DNA of 19,783 nucleotides from Planctomycetota bacterium (GTDB lineage: Bacteria > Planctomycetota > SZUA-567). The stretch spans positions 1 to 19,783 of the forward strand of contig JAITKH010000273.1 of NCBI GenBank assembly GCA_031278535.1. The letters run 5' to 3'. This document shows positions 1-6,355 of this stretch, in pieces. The notes below the pieces were generated by a model. The model did not search any database, was not told the DNA's origin, and saw only the letters and a list, made by a program, of their open reading frames with translations. Both the position numbers and the translations under genes were made by a program. How positions within the stretch are numbered: the first letter of the stretch is position 1; each line of letters begins with the position of its first letter.

Positions 1-101
1 AGAAAACAAAGCGGCGTAATTCGTCAACAGGCTCTAACTTATCTTCGACGGTACAAATGCAGGGTGGCAACTTGCGCCGCTTCAGGGCCAGGGATTTCCT
101 G

Positions 102-130
102 TTGCCTTATCCTGAAAAAACCGCTATGCT
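102..130 (+). promoter_or_regulatory. Probable sigma70-type promoter of recJ
   Basis: TTGCCT (102-107) and TATGCT (125-130) are separated by exactly 17 bases. Each hexamer matches the consensus at four of six positions. A transcription start about seven bases downstream would leave a leader of roughly 25-30 bases before the GTG at 165. This agrees with the short-leader start chosen for recJ and places the ATGs at 57 and 126 outside the message. Confidence 0.45.
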
Positions 131-164
131 TTTTTCCACTTTCCGATACCGAATTGGAGACTCC

Positions 165-1958
165 GTGGTTTCAGCCAAATGGCTGGTTAAGCCGGATCCC
201 GGACCGGCGGCGGAGGAAATTGCGAAAAAGTTGGGCGTTTCGCGAATTCTGGCGCGGATCCTGGCCCAGCGCACCTCCCCTCCGACGCCGGAAAACGCCA
301 GGATTTTTCTCTCGGCTTCGCTCGGCGTTCTTGTGCCGCCCTGGCTCATGAACGATATGGAAAAGGCAGCCGACCGTTTGGTGCGGGCCATCCGTGATCG
401 CCAGCCAGCCATCGTCTATGGCGACTACGACGCCGACGGCGTCACCGCCTCCGCCCTGATGATTCGGGCCTGCCGGGCCGTCGGCTACAGCCTTGATTGC
501 CGCCTTCCCTCCCGCTTCGAGGACGGATATGGAATTTCTCCGGACTTTCCCGCCCAGGCAATCAGGGCGGGGACAAAACTGGTGATCACCGTCGATTGCG
601 GCACTTCGGAGCATGAAAATATTGCCCGGCTTAGAGATGGGGGCGTGGATGTGATTGTCTCCGATCACCATGAACCTGGGGAAAGAGGCCTGCCGCCCGG
701 CGCCTGCGCCGTTCTTAATCCCAAACGCGTCGATTCCTCCTACCCCTTCCGCGAACTCACCGGCGTCGGCGTCGCCTTCAAGCTTGCCTGGGCCGTGTAC
801 GAGCGGCTGTCCGGGACGAAAAAAATCGAGCCCCATCTTCGGAAAACGCTCCTTTCCCTTCTCCCTCTGGCTGCCATCGGCTCCATCGCCGATGTGGCGC
901 CGCTCGTGGGAGAAAATCGATCCATCGTCGCCCAAGGCCTGCGGGAGATGCGCAATTCCCTCCCCGGCATCACCGCCCTCCTTGAGGTATGCCGGCTGGA
1001 AAACCAGGAGCTGACCGCCCGCCACGTCGCCTTCCTGCTTGCCCCCCGCTTGAACGCGGCCGGACGCATGGGCGCGGCTGACGCGGCCCTGGAACTGTTG
1101 ATCGACGACGATCCGGCCCATGCCCGGGCAATGGCCGCAGCCCTGGACCGCCAGAATAGCGAACGCCAAGCGCTCTGCCAAAGCATCGTGGAAGAGGCGA
1201 CGAGCGAGGCGGAAAAAAACGGCGTTTCCGATGCCCCCGCCGTCGTGGTGGCCAGGGATGACTGGCATGAAGGCGTGATTGGTATCGTTGCCGGCCGCCT
1301 GGCTGAAAAATTCTCCAAGCCCGCGGCTGTTATTGCCTTTCCAGGCGGGCAGTATTTGGGCCGCGGTTCGGCCCGTTCGGCCAACGGCTTGAATTTGTAC
1401 CAGGTCATGGCGGATTCGGCCGCACACCTTATGTCCTTCGGCGGCCACGAATTGGCGGCCGGCTTTACCCTGTCCCGGGACAAGATGCCCGCATTCCGGG
1501 AATCATTCCTCAAAGGATGCGAATCGCAAACCCGCCGGAATCGTATCGGCCCCGCCCTCTGGATTGACATGGAGATCGGCATATCCGACCTCAATCTCCG
1601 GTTGATACGGGAATTGGATTTCCTGTGCCCTCTGGGACATGGAAACCCAGAACCAAAATTCATGATACGTTGCGTTCGTATGGCCGGCCTCCCCCAACTT
1701 TCGCGGGGTCAGGTCGGAAATTTTCATTTCAACGTCTCCCAGGCGGGAACTTCCTTTCGGGCAGTGGCTTTCGGCCGCCCGGACCTCCTCTCCCTCCTCG
1801 AAGCTGCCGGACGCAGGCCCATCGACATCGTCTTCACTCCGGAATTGAATCGGTATTTTTCGCCTCCCCGCCTGGAACTTCGGGTGGAGGATCTTCGGCC
1901 TTCGGAATCGGTACGGGAAAACATATCTCCGGTTTTCCCCCGGATGACGAGGTCATGA
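165..1958 (+). CDS. recJ: Single-stranded-DNA-specific exonuclease RecJ
   Basis: RecJ is a 5'-3' exonuclease on single-stranded DNA, acting in recombination and in mismatch and base-excision repair. The 597-residue product carries the DHH-phosphoesterase motifs in order: DYDADG (about 87-92), VDCGTS (143-148), SDHHEPGE with the name-giving DHH (167-169), then GSIADVAPLVGENRS and RLNAAGRMG. The DHHA1 part follows, with DWHEGVIGIVAGRLAE and FGGHELAAGFT, and then a C-terminal OB-like part. Length is normal for the family. I chose GTG 165 because GGAG lies at 156-159 with good spacing and the product then starts with the usual AKW-like RecJ N-terminus. ATGs at 57 and 126 lack a Shine-Dalgarno sequence and add non-homologous residues. 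It has its own promoter and a probable terminator, so it looks monocistronic. Confidence 0.95.
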   Translation: MVSAKWLVKPDPGPAAEEIAKKLGVSRILARILAQRTSPPTPENARIFLSASLGVLVPPWLMNDMEKAADRLVRAIRDRQPAIVYGDYDADGVTASALMIRACRAVGYSLDCRLPSRFEDGYGISPDFPAQAIRAGTKLVITVDCGTSEHENIARLRDGGVDVIVSDHHEPGERGLPPGACAVLNPKRVDSSYPFRELTGVGVAFKLAWAVYERLSGTKKIEPHLRKTLLSLLPLAAIGSIADVAPLVGENRSIVAQGLREMRNSLPGITALLEVCRLENQELTARHVAFLLAPRLNAAGRMGAADAALELLIDDDPAHARAMAAALDRQNSERQALCQSIVEEATSEAEKNGVSDAPAVVVARDDWHEGVIGIVAGRLAEKFSKPAAVIAFPGGQYLGRGSARSANGLNLYQVMADSAAHLMSFGGHELAAGFTLSRDKMPAFRESFLKGCESQTRRNRIGPALWIDMEIGISDLNLRLIRELDFLCPLGHGNPEPKFMIRCVRMAGLPQLSRGQVGNFHFNVSQAGTSFRAVAFGRPDLLSLLEAAGRRPIDIVFTPELNRYFSPPRLELRVEDLRPSESVRENISPVFPRMTRS

Positions 1959-2052
1959 TTCCGGGAAATCGAGTGCTCCATAAAATCCCAATCTTTGATT
2001 GAGACGTTGCGGAACGCGAGAACAGCGTATCTCCTTATCAAATCGGCGGTTG

Positions 2053-2079
2053 TCCGGGACAAAAAAAGTCTGGATTTTT
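2053..2079 (+). terminator. Possible intrinsic terminator downstream of recJ
   Basis: TCCGGGAC (2053-2060) and GTCTGGA (2068-2074) can pair with one bulge and one G-U pair around an A7 loop. TTTTT follows directly at 2075-2079. The stem is modest and lies about 95 bases after the recJ stop. The hairpin-plus-U-tract arrangement and the position before the dnaA promoter support a terminator. Confidence 0.45.
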
Positions 2080-2316
2080 GTACGGCCGAAATTGAGGCGA
2101 TCCCGGCGTCTTCTTCTTCCGTAACCGCAATGATAGAAGAATGTTAAAGCAGATACGGGAAAAGTTGATTTTGTTTATAATTTACGTATCTATAGCGTAG
2201 AGTTTATTTACTATGCAATAGAAGGTTATTTAAGTGGTTATATCATGCATATCACGAATAACTTCGTCACATTGCACAACTGAAGCCGATTGTGTTTATC
2301 CGATGCGTTTTCGTAT

Positions 2317-2344
2317 TTGACAACCTCCGTGACGGAGGTATGAT
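2317..2344 (+). promoter_or_regulatory. Strong sigma70-type promoter of dnaA
   Basis: A perfect -35 TTGACA (2317-2322) and a near-perfect -10 TATGAT (2339-2344) are separated by 16 bases. Predicted transcription begins near 2351, giving a leader of about 150 bases before the TTG start of dnaA. An ATG at 2356 would be only a few bases into the message, which argues against it as the start. Confidence 0.7.
2323..2339. promoter_or_regulatory. Perfect 17-bp palindrome filling the dnaA promoter spacer
   Basis: ACCTCCGT-G-ACGGAGGT has two perfect 8-bp arms around one central base and lies precisely between the -35 and -10 hexamers. A symmetric site here is expected to bind a dimeric regulator that blocks or remodels polymerase. 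The ACCT...AGGT ends recall MerR-family operators, but those normally have 19-20 base spacers and this one has 16, so the regulator is unknown. Confidence 0.55.
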
Positions 2345-2379
2345 CCTTCCTGTCGATGTCAAGCCGCACTTGCGTGGTT

Positions 2380-2388
2380 TTATCCACG
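2380..2388 (+). promoter_or_regulatory. DnaA-box-like site in the dnaA leader
   Basis: TTATCCACG matches the consensus DnaA box TTATCCACA at eight of nine positions. It forms the right side of a short dyad, CGTGG-TTTTAT-CCACG (2373-2388). It lies about 30 bases downstream of the predicted transcription start, a position compatible with autoregulation by DnaA. I found no second close match in the gap. Confidence 0.5.
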
Positions 2389-2469
2389 GAAAGCGCCCGA
2401 CTGACACAAGGCTTGACGGAGTTTTCACTTCATTCCTGGCAGGTCGCAGATGGGCTAAGGTTTGCAATT

Positions 2470-2486
2470 TTCCCTCGTCGAGGGAA
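2470..2486. promoter_or_regulatory. Perfect 17-bp palindrome overlapping the dnaA ribosome binding region
   Basis: TTCCCTCG-T-CGAGGGAA is perfectly symmetric with 8-bp arms. It runs into the purine-rich stretch AGGGAAGGGGGG (2481-2492) that serves as the Shine-Dalgarno region for TTG 2497/2500. In RNA it can fold as TTCCCT/AGGGAA with a CGTCG loop, which would sequester part of the ribosome binding site. It has the same 8+1+8 geometry as the palindrome at 2323-2339 and a partly similar sequence. Confidence 0.45.
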
Positions 2487-2499
2487 GGGGGGTGTTTTG

Positions 2500-3990
2500 T
2501 TGTCATTGACGACGGAAACGGTACTGGCCGGCCTTCAGGAATGGCTTGGCCGGAATATGCCGGAGCCTCTTTATAAACAATGGTTTGACCAGATAGAGAT
2601 CCTGTCCCTGGATGAATCCGGCCTTGAACTGGGAGTTCCGAACCGTTTTTTCAAGGAACGGATTGAAATGGCCTATCGCGGCCTTCTGGGCGAAGCGGTT
2701 CAAGCAGTTCTGGGCATGCGGGTGGAAGTGACGGTTTCTGTTTCGCCCCGGCTTTTTGCCGCGTTTCGCAAGGCGCGGGAGCGGGATCTGGCGGAAGCGG
2801 CCAGAATGGGCGTTCCCGAAATGGTCGAAAATCCGGATGCGCCGCCGGCCGTCAAACCGGTTTCCGCCACCTCGGTGGCCGGCCTTGATCTTGATCCCGC
2901 CTTTACTTTCGAAAATTTCGTTGTCGGGAGCGGCTTATGCCTGTACCACGGCGTCGCTCTCCGGGCGGTGGAACAGCCGGGCGAATATGGGCGGATTTAT
3001 ATTTGCGGCCAGCATGGCGTCGGAAAAACGCATCTTCTCCAGGCAATTTGCCACGCGTCGCTTCGGGATCGGCCGGATGCGTCGGTCATCTATGTCACCA
3101 GCGATCGTTTCGTGGCCGAGTTCGGCGCCGCCAACGCCTCCGGCACTGTCCGGGACTTCCGCCGGCGATATCAAGCCGCCGATCTCCTCGCCTTCGACGA
3201 TCTCCAGATCATGGGCGTCGGAAGCAAGACAGCCAGCCAAGCCGAATTGCTTCGCCTCATTGACGATTTTGCCGCCAAGGGAAAGCAGCTGGTTTTCGCC
3301 GCTTCGTGCATCCCGGCCGAATTGGAAGGGGTCGATCCGAAGCTTCGAGATCGACTGGGGGCCGGTTTTGTTGATCGCATCCGCTTGCCGGATGCCAAAA
3401 CGCGCCAGGAACTGATTGTCCGGAAAATGCGCGCGCGCGGAATCGATTTGCCCTTGGCAATGGTCAAAACCATGGCTGACAGCCTGGCCGGCAATGTCAG
3501 GAAAATCGAGGGCGCGGTGAGCCGGTTGGCTGCCATGATCCATATAGAAGGCAATTTTCCAACGCTTTCCTGCATTCGGATGGCCCTCGAGGTATCTCCT
3601 CCACCGGCCCGGAAATCGGTCCTCACTTTCTCCGACGTCATCGCGGCCACGGCGGAGGAATTCGGTCTCGCCCCGGAAGCCCTGTCCGGGCGCGGCCGTA
3701 CCCTGGCAATCAGGAGGGCCAGGCAAATCGCCGCCGTACTCTGTCGCCAATTGGTCGGCGGCCGCCTTGACGAACTCGGGAAAGTGCTGGGCGGGCGCAG
3801 CCATGCCACCATCATTTCAATAATCAAGAATGTTTCCCCGGAACTCTTTTCCTCCGGGCTTGACGGCCACCCGGCGGAACGCATTCTTTTTCGTCTCGGC
3901 ATCCCCATCAAGCCCGAAGACATCCTGGACCGGCAGAAAAGCCTGTTTCCCAATCCCGGGGCTCCGGCGGCGGAAGGCGCATCAAAATGA
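2500..3990 (+). CDS. dnaA: Divergent chromosomal replication initiator DnaA
   Basis: Product of 496 residues with DnaA order: N-terminal domain I (1-82), a short linker, AAA+ ATPase and C-terminal DnaA-box-binding domain. Walker A is GQHGVGKT (170-177), Walker B is LLAFDD (229-234), and sensor 2 keeps Arg334 in GNVRKIEGA. The binding domain has RARQIA (406-411) and GGRSHATI (431-438). Two departures stand out. Box VII reads DRLGAGF (284-290), so Gly289 takes the place of the arginine finger (E. coli Arg285). The signature GGRDHTTV has become GGRSHATI, changing two DNA-contact positions. The TTG start at 2500 (or 2497) is chosen from the purine-rich Shine-Dalgarno sequence and the start of DnaA homology. 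The usual dnaN/recF/gyrB neighbours are absent, so a DnaA paralogue is possible. The stop overlaps the converging phosphoesterase gene by nine bases. Confidence 0.88.
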   Translation: MSLTTETVLAGLQEWLGRNMPEPLYKQWFDQIEILSLDESGLELGVPNRFFKERIEMAYRGLLGEAVQAVLGMRVEVTVSVSPRLFAAFRKARERDLAEAARMGVPEMVENPDAPPAVKPVSATSVAGLDLDPAFTFENFVVGSGLCLYHGVALRAVEQPGEYGRIYICGQHGVGKTHLLQAICHASLRDRPDASVIYVTSDRFVAEFGAANASGTVRDFRRRYQAADLLAFDDLQIMGVGSKTASQAELLRLIDDFAAKGKQLVFAASCIPAELEGVDPKLRDRLGAGFVDRIRLPDAKTRQELIVRKMRARGIDLPLAMVKTMADSLAGNVRKIEGAVSRLAAMIHIEGNFPTLSCIRMALEVSPPPARKSVLTFSDVIAATAEEFGLAPEALSGRGRTLAIRRARQIAAVLCRQLVGGRLDELGKVLGGRSHATIISIIKNVSPELFSSGLDGHPAERILFRLGIPIKPEDILDRQKSLFPNPGAPAAEGASK

Positions 3991-4770
3991 CGCGATGAAG
4001 AGCGGCGCGTGTTCCAGGTAATCGCTTGAGGCGAGAAGATACCGCGTCTTTCCAATCAGGCAGTCTGCCCCGGCGCGGGGGCGGGCAATGCCGTCGGCGC
4101 CATGAATGTGGCCGAACAGGCAATAGTCCACACCCTGACCGCCGATGCGATCGGTGATCGGGGTGGGAAGGCCGTCTTCGCCGAGAGGCGGATAATGCGT
4201 CAGCAGCACCCGGATGCCGGCATCGGCCGGGAACGAGGACAGACATGCCTCCAGCCGCAGCAATTCGCGGGCGCGGATCTTTTCAGGATCATTCTCCCGC
4301 TCCGGTTTGCGGATTCCGGTCCGCTCCTGCCCCCCGTCGCCCCGAACATCCGGCCATTTGACAAAGGGAAAATCCCAGAGACGCGTCCCGGTCACGGCAA
4401 GGCGTCCCAGGCGCAGGCAGTTGTTCTGGATGAAATGGATGCCGGGAAGGTCGAGGACGGCAAGTTTGGCGAGGGAACTCCACCAGTAGTCGTGGTTGCC
4501 CCGGATCAGCGCTTTCCGTCCAGGGAGGGCGGCGAGCCACTCCAGATCGGGTTTGGCATCCTCCAGGCGCATGCCCCAGGAAATGTCGCCCGGAATCGCC
4601 ACCAGATCTTCCGGTCTCACCAGCCGTCGCCAGTTCGCGGCCAGCCGATCCGCATGGTTTTCCCAACAGGGACCAAAGATATCCATCGGTTTCGGGCGGG
4701 CGAAGGAGAGGTGGGGATCGGACAGGACGAAAAGACGCCGATTCGGGCCGCCATTCCCTGATTCCGGCAT
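3982..4770 (-). CDS. Calcineurin-like metallophosphoesterase
   Basis: Product of 262 residues with a complete two-metal phosphoesterase signature: SDPHL (Asp18, His20), GDISWG (Asp62), GNHDYWW (Asn92, His93), THYPP (His192) and FGHIHG (His221, His223). The family hydrolyses phosphomono- or phosphodiesters; the substrate cannot be told from the sequence. There is no signal peptide, so it is probably cytoplasmic. Its ATG overlaps the stop of the upstream TPR/alpha-CTD gene as TGATG, indicating translational coupling and a shared transcript. Its 3' end runs nine bases into the convergent dnaA. Confidence 0.88.
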   Translation of the reverse strand: MPESGNGGPNRRLFVLSDPHLSFARPKPMDIFGPCWENHADRLAANWRRLVRPEDLVAIPGDISWGMRLEDAKPDLEWLAALPGRKALIRGNHDYWWSSLAKLAVLDLPGIHFIQNNCLRLGRLAVTGTRLWDFPFVKWPDVRGDGGQERTGIRKPERENDPEKIRARELLRLEACLSSFPADAGIRVLLTHYPPLGEDGLPTPITDRIGGQGVDYCLFGHIHGADGIARPRAGADCLIGKTRYLLASSDYLEHAPLFIASF

Positions 4771-6074
4771 CAGTCGGCCCGAAAGGATAAGCCCAATTCG
4801 GCGAGCCGTTTCTTGATTTCAATCAGGGATACCCTGCCGAAATTCTTGGCGCCGGCCAAATCCGCCTCGGATCTGGAGACCAGATCGCCGATGGTGGCAA
4901 TGCCCAATGTCTCCATGCACTTCCGGGCGCGGATGCCAAGCTCCAGATCGTCAATGGACTTGGCGAGGATTTCTTCGCCGGCATTCCGCTTTTGCCGCTC
5001 GAAGACCTGGCGGGTGGCCGCGTCCTCGCGCATCATGCCGAGGCGCAGCCCCTTGGCGGCGAGCATTTCCTTGATTTCCCTGAGGCTGGTCTCGCCGAAA
5101 TTCTTGTAGGCGAGCATCTCCGCCTCGGTACGCTTGATCAAATCCCCCAAGCACATGATGCTCATGCTGGCGAGGCAGTTCCGGCTGCGGACGGAAAGTT
5201 CGAAATCGGAGACGGGAAATCGGAGGATGGCCTCCATTCGTTCCGATTGTTTGGTTTCTTCGGGAGAATAATACATGTTGGAGGCGGCGTCGGTATTGGC
5301 GAGGAAGAGTTTGGCCCGGCGGTTGGTCGGGGCAATGGACAGCGCCCGGCGGCAGCAGACGGCGGCCTTTTCGTAATCTTCCTCGTCCTCGTATATCAGC
5401 GCGAGGTTGAGACAGGCGTTGACGTATACCCGCAGGGAATCCGGCCCGATGCGGCTGTAATAATCCTTGGCCAAGGCGTCGAGCCCGCGCAAGTCGGCAA
5501 GATAGGCGGCTCGGAACAGGCATTCGGCATAATTGGGCATGATGTCGAGGGAGCGCCGGTAGCAGTCCAGCGCTTCCTGGTAGCGGCCCATATCCTCCAG
5601 TACCCGTCCGAGGTGAAAATCGAGTTCCGGCTTGTCGGAGAACTGCCTGCGTTGACTTTCGGCCAAGGCCATGGCCTCTTCCAGCCGGCCCAGCCGACGG
5701 AGCGAATCAATGGGTTTCAGAGCGAAGGGGGCGGATGTGGGGGCGGCCTGGGCGGCCTGCCGGAAGCACTCCAGCGCTTCTTCATCCCTGCCGGCGCGCT
5801 CCAAACCAAGACCGATAATCATGGCGCCGATCGGGTGCCGTGGCGTTTTTTCCGCGTTGGCCAGGGCGTTTGGAAAATCGCCCAATGCCAGCCATGCCGC
5901 GGCTGTCCGCGCCGCGCCGTCGGAAAGGGGGGCGAGGGAAGGGATCAGTTTCTCAATCTCCTCCCGCCAGTCATCGTGCCCGGCGATGGCGGAATCAAGA
6001 TAGAAAAGTTCTTCCAGATCAGGCGCGTCGGCAGTGAGGATATCGGCGGCTGTCGCGGAAAGGGTTGCGGTCAT
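4770..6074 (-). CDS. TPR protein with two C-terminal RNA polymerase alpha-CTD modules
   Basis: Product of 434 residues. Residues about 50-260 contain TPR-type helical repeats, for example around 151-184 (LGRVLEDMGRYQEALDCYRR) and 220-250. Two alpha-CTD-like modules follow at about 283-347 and 368-432. Module 1 has FELSVRSRNCL and NFGETSLREIKEML, close to E. coli alpha LELTVRSANCL and NLGKKSLTEIKDVL. It keeps the equivalents of Arg265 (Arg296), Asn268 (Asn299), Gly296 and Ser299. Module 2 keeps the Arg265 equivalent (Arg382) but has Lys385 for Asn268. In RNA polymerase this domain binds UP-element DNA and activators. Here it is detached from the rest of alpha, so a DNA-binding or transcription-related role with TPR-mediated partner binding is inferred. 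An in-frame stop just upstream fixes the ATG as the first possible. It is followed by the phosphoesterase in a TGATG overlap. Confidence 0.88.
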   Translation of the reverse strand: MTATLSATAADILTADAPDLEELFYLDSAIAGHDDWREEIEKLIPSLAPLSDGAARTAAAWLALGDFPNALANAEKTPRHPIGAMIIGLGLERAGRDEEALECFRQAAQAAPTSAPFALKPIDSLRRLGRLEEAMALAESQRRQFSDKPELDFHLGRVLEDMGRYQEALDCYRRSLDIMPNYAECLFRAAYLADLRGLDALAKDYYSRIGPDSLRVYVNACLNLALIYEDEEDYEKAAVCCRRALSIAPTNRRAKLFLANTDAASNMYYSPEETKQSERMEAILRFPVSDFELSVRSRNCLASMSIMCLGDLIKRTEAEMLAYKNFGETSLREIKEMLAAKGLRLGMMREDAATRQVFERQKRNAGEEILAKSIDDLELGIRARKCMETLGIATIGDLVSRSEADLAGAKNFGRVSLIEIKKRLAELGLSFRAD

Positions 6075-6113
6075 GGCTTTTCAGTTGCCTCCATGGGCCA
6101 TAAAAATTCCTGA

Positions 6114-6136
6114 CCGGGAGACGGACGGCCTCCCGG
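6114..6136 (-). other. GC-rich hairpin in the leader of the TPR/alpha-CTD gene
   Basis: On the minus strand CCGGGAG and CTCCCGG form a perfect 7-bp stem with a 9-base loop. A T5 run follows after a gap of about seven bases, and the GGAGG Shine-Dalgarno and ATG come next. It lies between the predicted promoter and the start codon, so it may be a weak terminator for the upstream gene or a leader element. Confidence 0.35.
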
Positions 6137-6148
6137 CCGGAACGCATT

Positions 6149-6177
6149 ATTTTATTCCGCGGGGGAGAGGAAGGCAA
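6149..6177 (-). promoter_or_regulatory. Probable sigma70-type promoter of the TPR/alpha-CTD gene
   Basis: Reading the minus strand, TTGCCT (6177-6172) and TAAAAT (6154-6149) are separated by 17 bases. The -35 is identical to that proposed for recJ. The predicted leader is about 68 bases. The -10 overlaps the stop of the small upstream reading frame. Confidence 0.5.
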
Positions 6178-6355
6178 GCGATTTTCTTGAGCCGAATCCG
6201 CGGCCCCGGGGAGTACGCGTCGAAATTTGCTTCATCCTGGCGTCCGAACCAAGTTGCTGGCCAAGCGATGACGTGCTGGAACACGATGCAGGCAACGAGA
6301 AAAGAACGAAACCTCCGCAAAGCGCAAGGACAAAATCCGTATCGGGGAAAATCAT
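6152..6355 (-). CDS. Possible small lipoprotein, unrecognised
   Basis: A 67-residue reading frame whose ATG overlaps the GTPase stop as ATGA, with a GGAG-containing purine stretch upstream. The N-terminus MIFPDTDFVLALCGGFVLFSLPASC looks like a short signal sequence ending in a lipobox-like LPASC, which would leave a lipidated Cys and a basic tail of about 40 residues. I know no homologue. The hydrophobic core is short, and the -10 of the next gene overlaps the stop codon. It may equally be non-coding. Confidence 0.3.
   Translation of the reverse strand: MIFPDTDFVLALCGGFVLFSLPASCSSTSSLGQQLGSDARMKQISTRTPRGRGFGSRKSLAFLSPAE

Larger units (their letters stand above)
1959..2499. other. Long intergenic region with AT-rich island upstream of dnaA
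   Basis: No convincing gene is visible between recJ and dnaA. The stretch at about 2140-2270 is clearly AT-rich against GC-rich surroundings. It includes TATAAT at 2177-2182, for which I find no matching -35. It also includes a long imperfect dyad: GAAGGTTATT (2221-2230) pairs with AATAACTTC (2257-2265), and an inner GTG and ATAT pair with ATAT and CAC around 2244-2248. The second half (2317-2499) holds the dnaA promoter, operator-like palindrome, DnaA box and ribosome binding site listed separately. An AT-rich tract next to dnaA could be a DNA-unwinding element, but I see only one good DnaA box, so I do not call an origin. Confidence 0.5.

Noticed and set aside
57..164. Longer N-terminus for recJ (ATG 57 or 126)
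   Set aside because: No Shine-Dalgarno, no homology, and both lie upstream of the predicted transcription start; GTG 165 fits better.
2317..2344. MerR-family-controlled promoter
   Set aside because: The spacer palindrome resembles such operators, but a 16-base spacer is not the 19-20 bases these activators require, and no merR-like gene is nearby.
2356..2499. Longer N-terminus for DnaA from ATG 2356
   Set aside because: It would start about five bases into the transcript, and the extra 48 residues are unlike DnaA and cover the DnaA box and ribosome binding palindrome.
1959..2499. Full replication origin
   Set aside because: Only one good DnaA box is visible and no cluster; the region may just be a regulatory leader.
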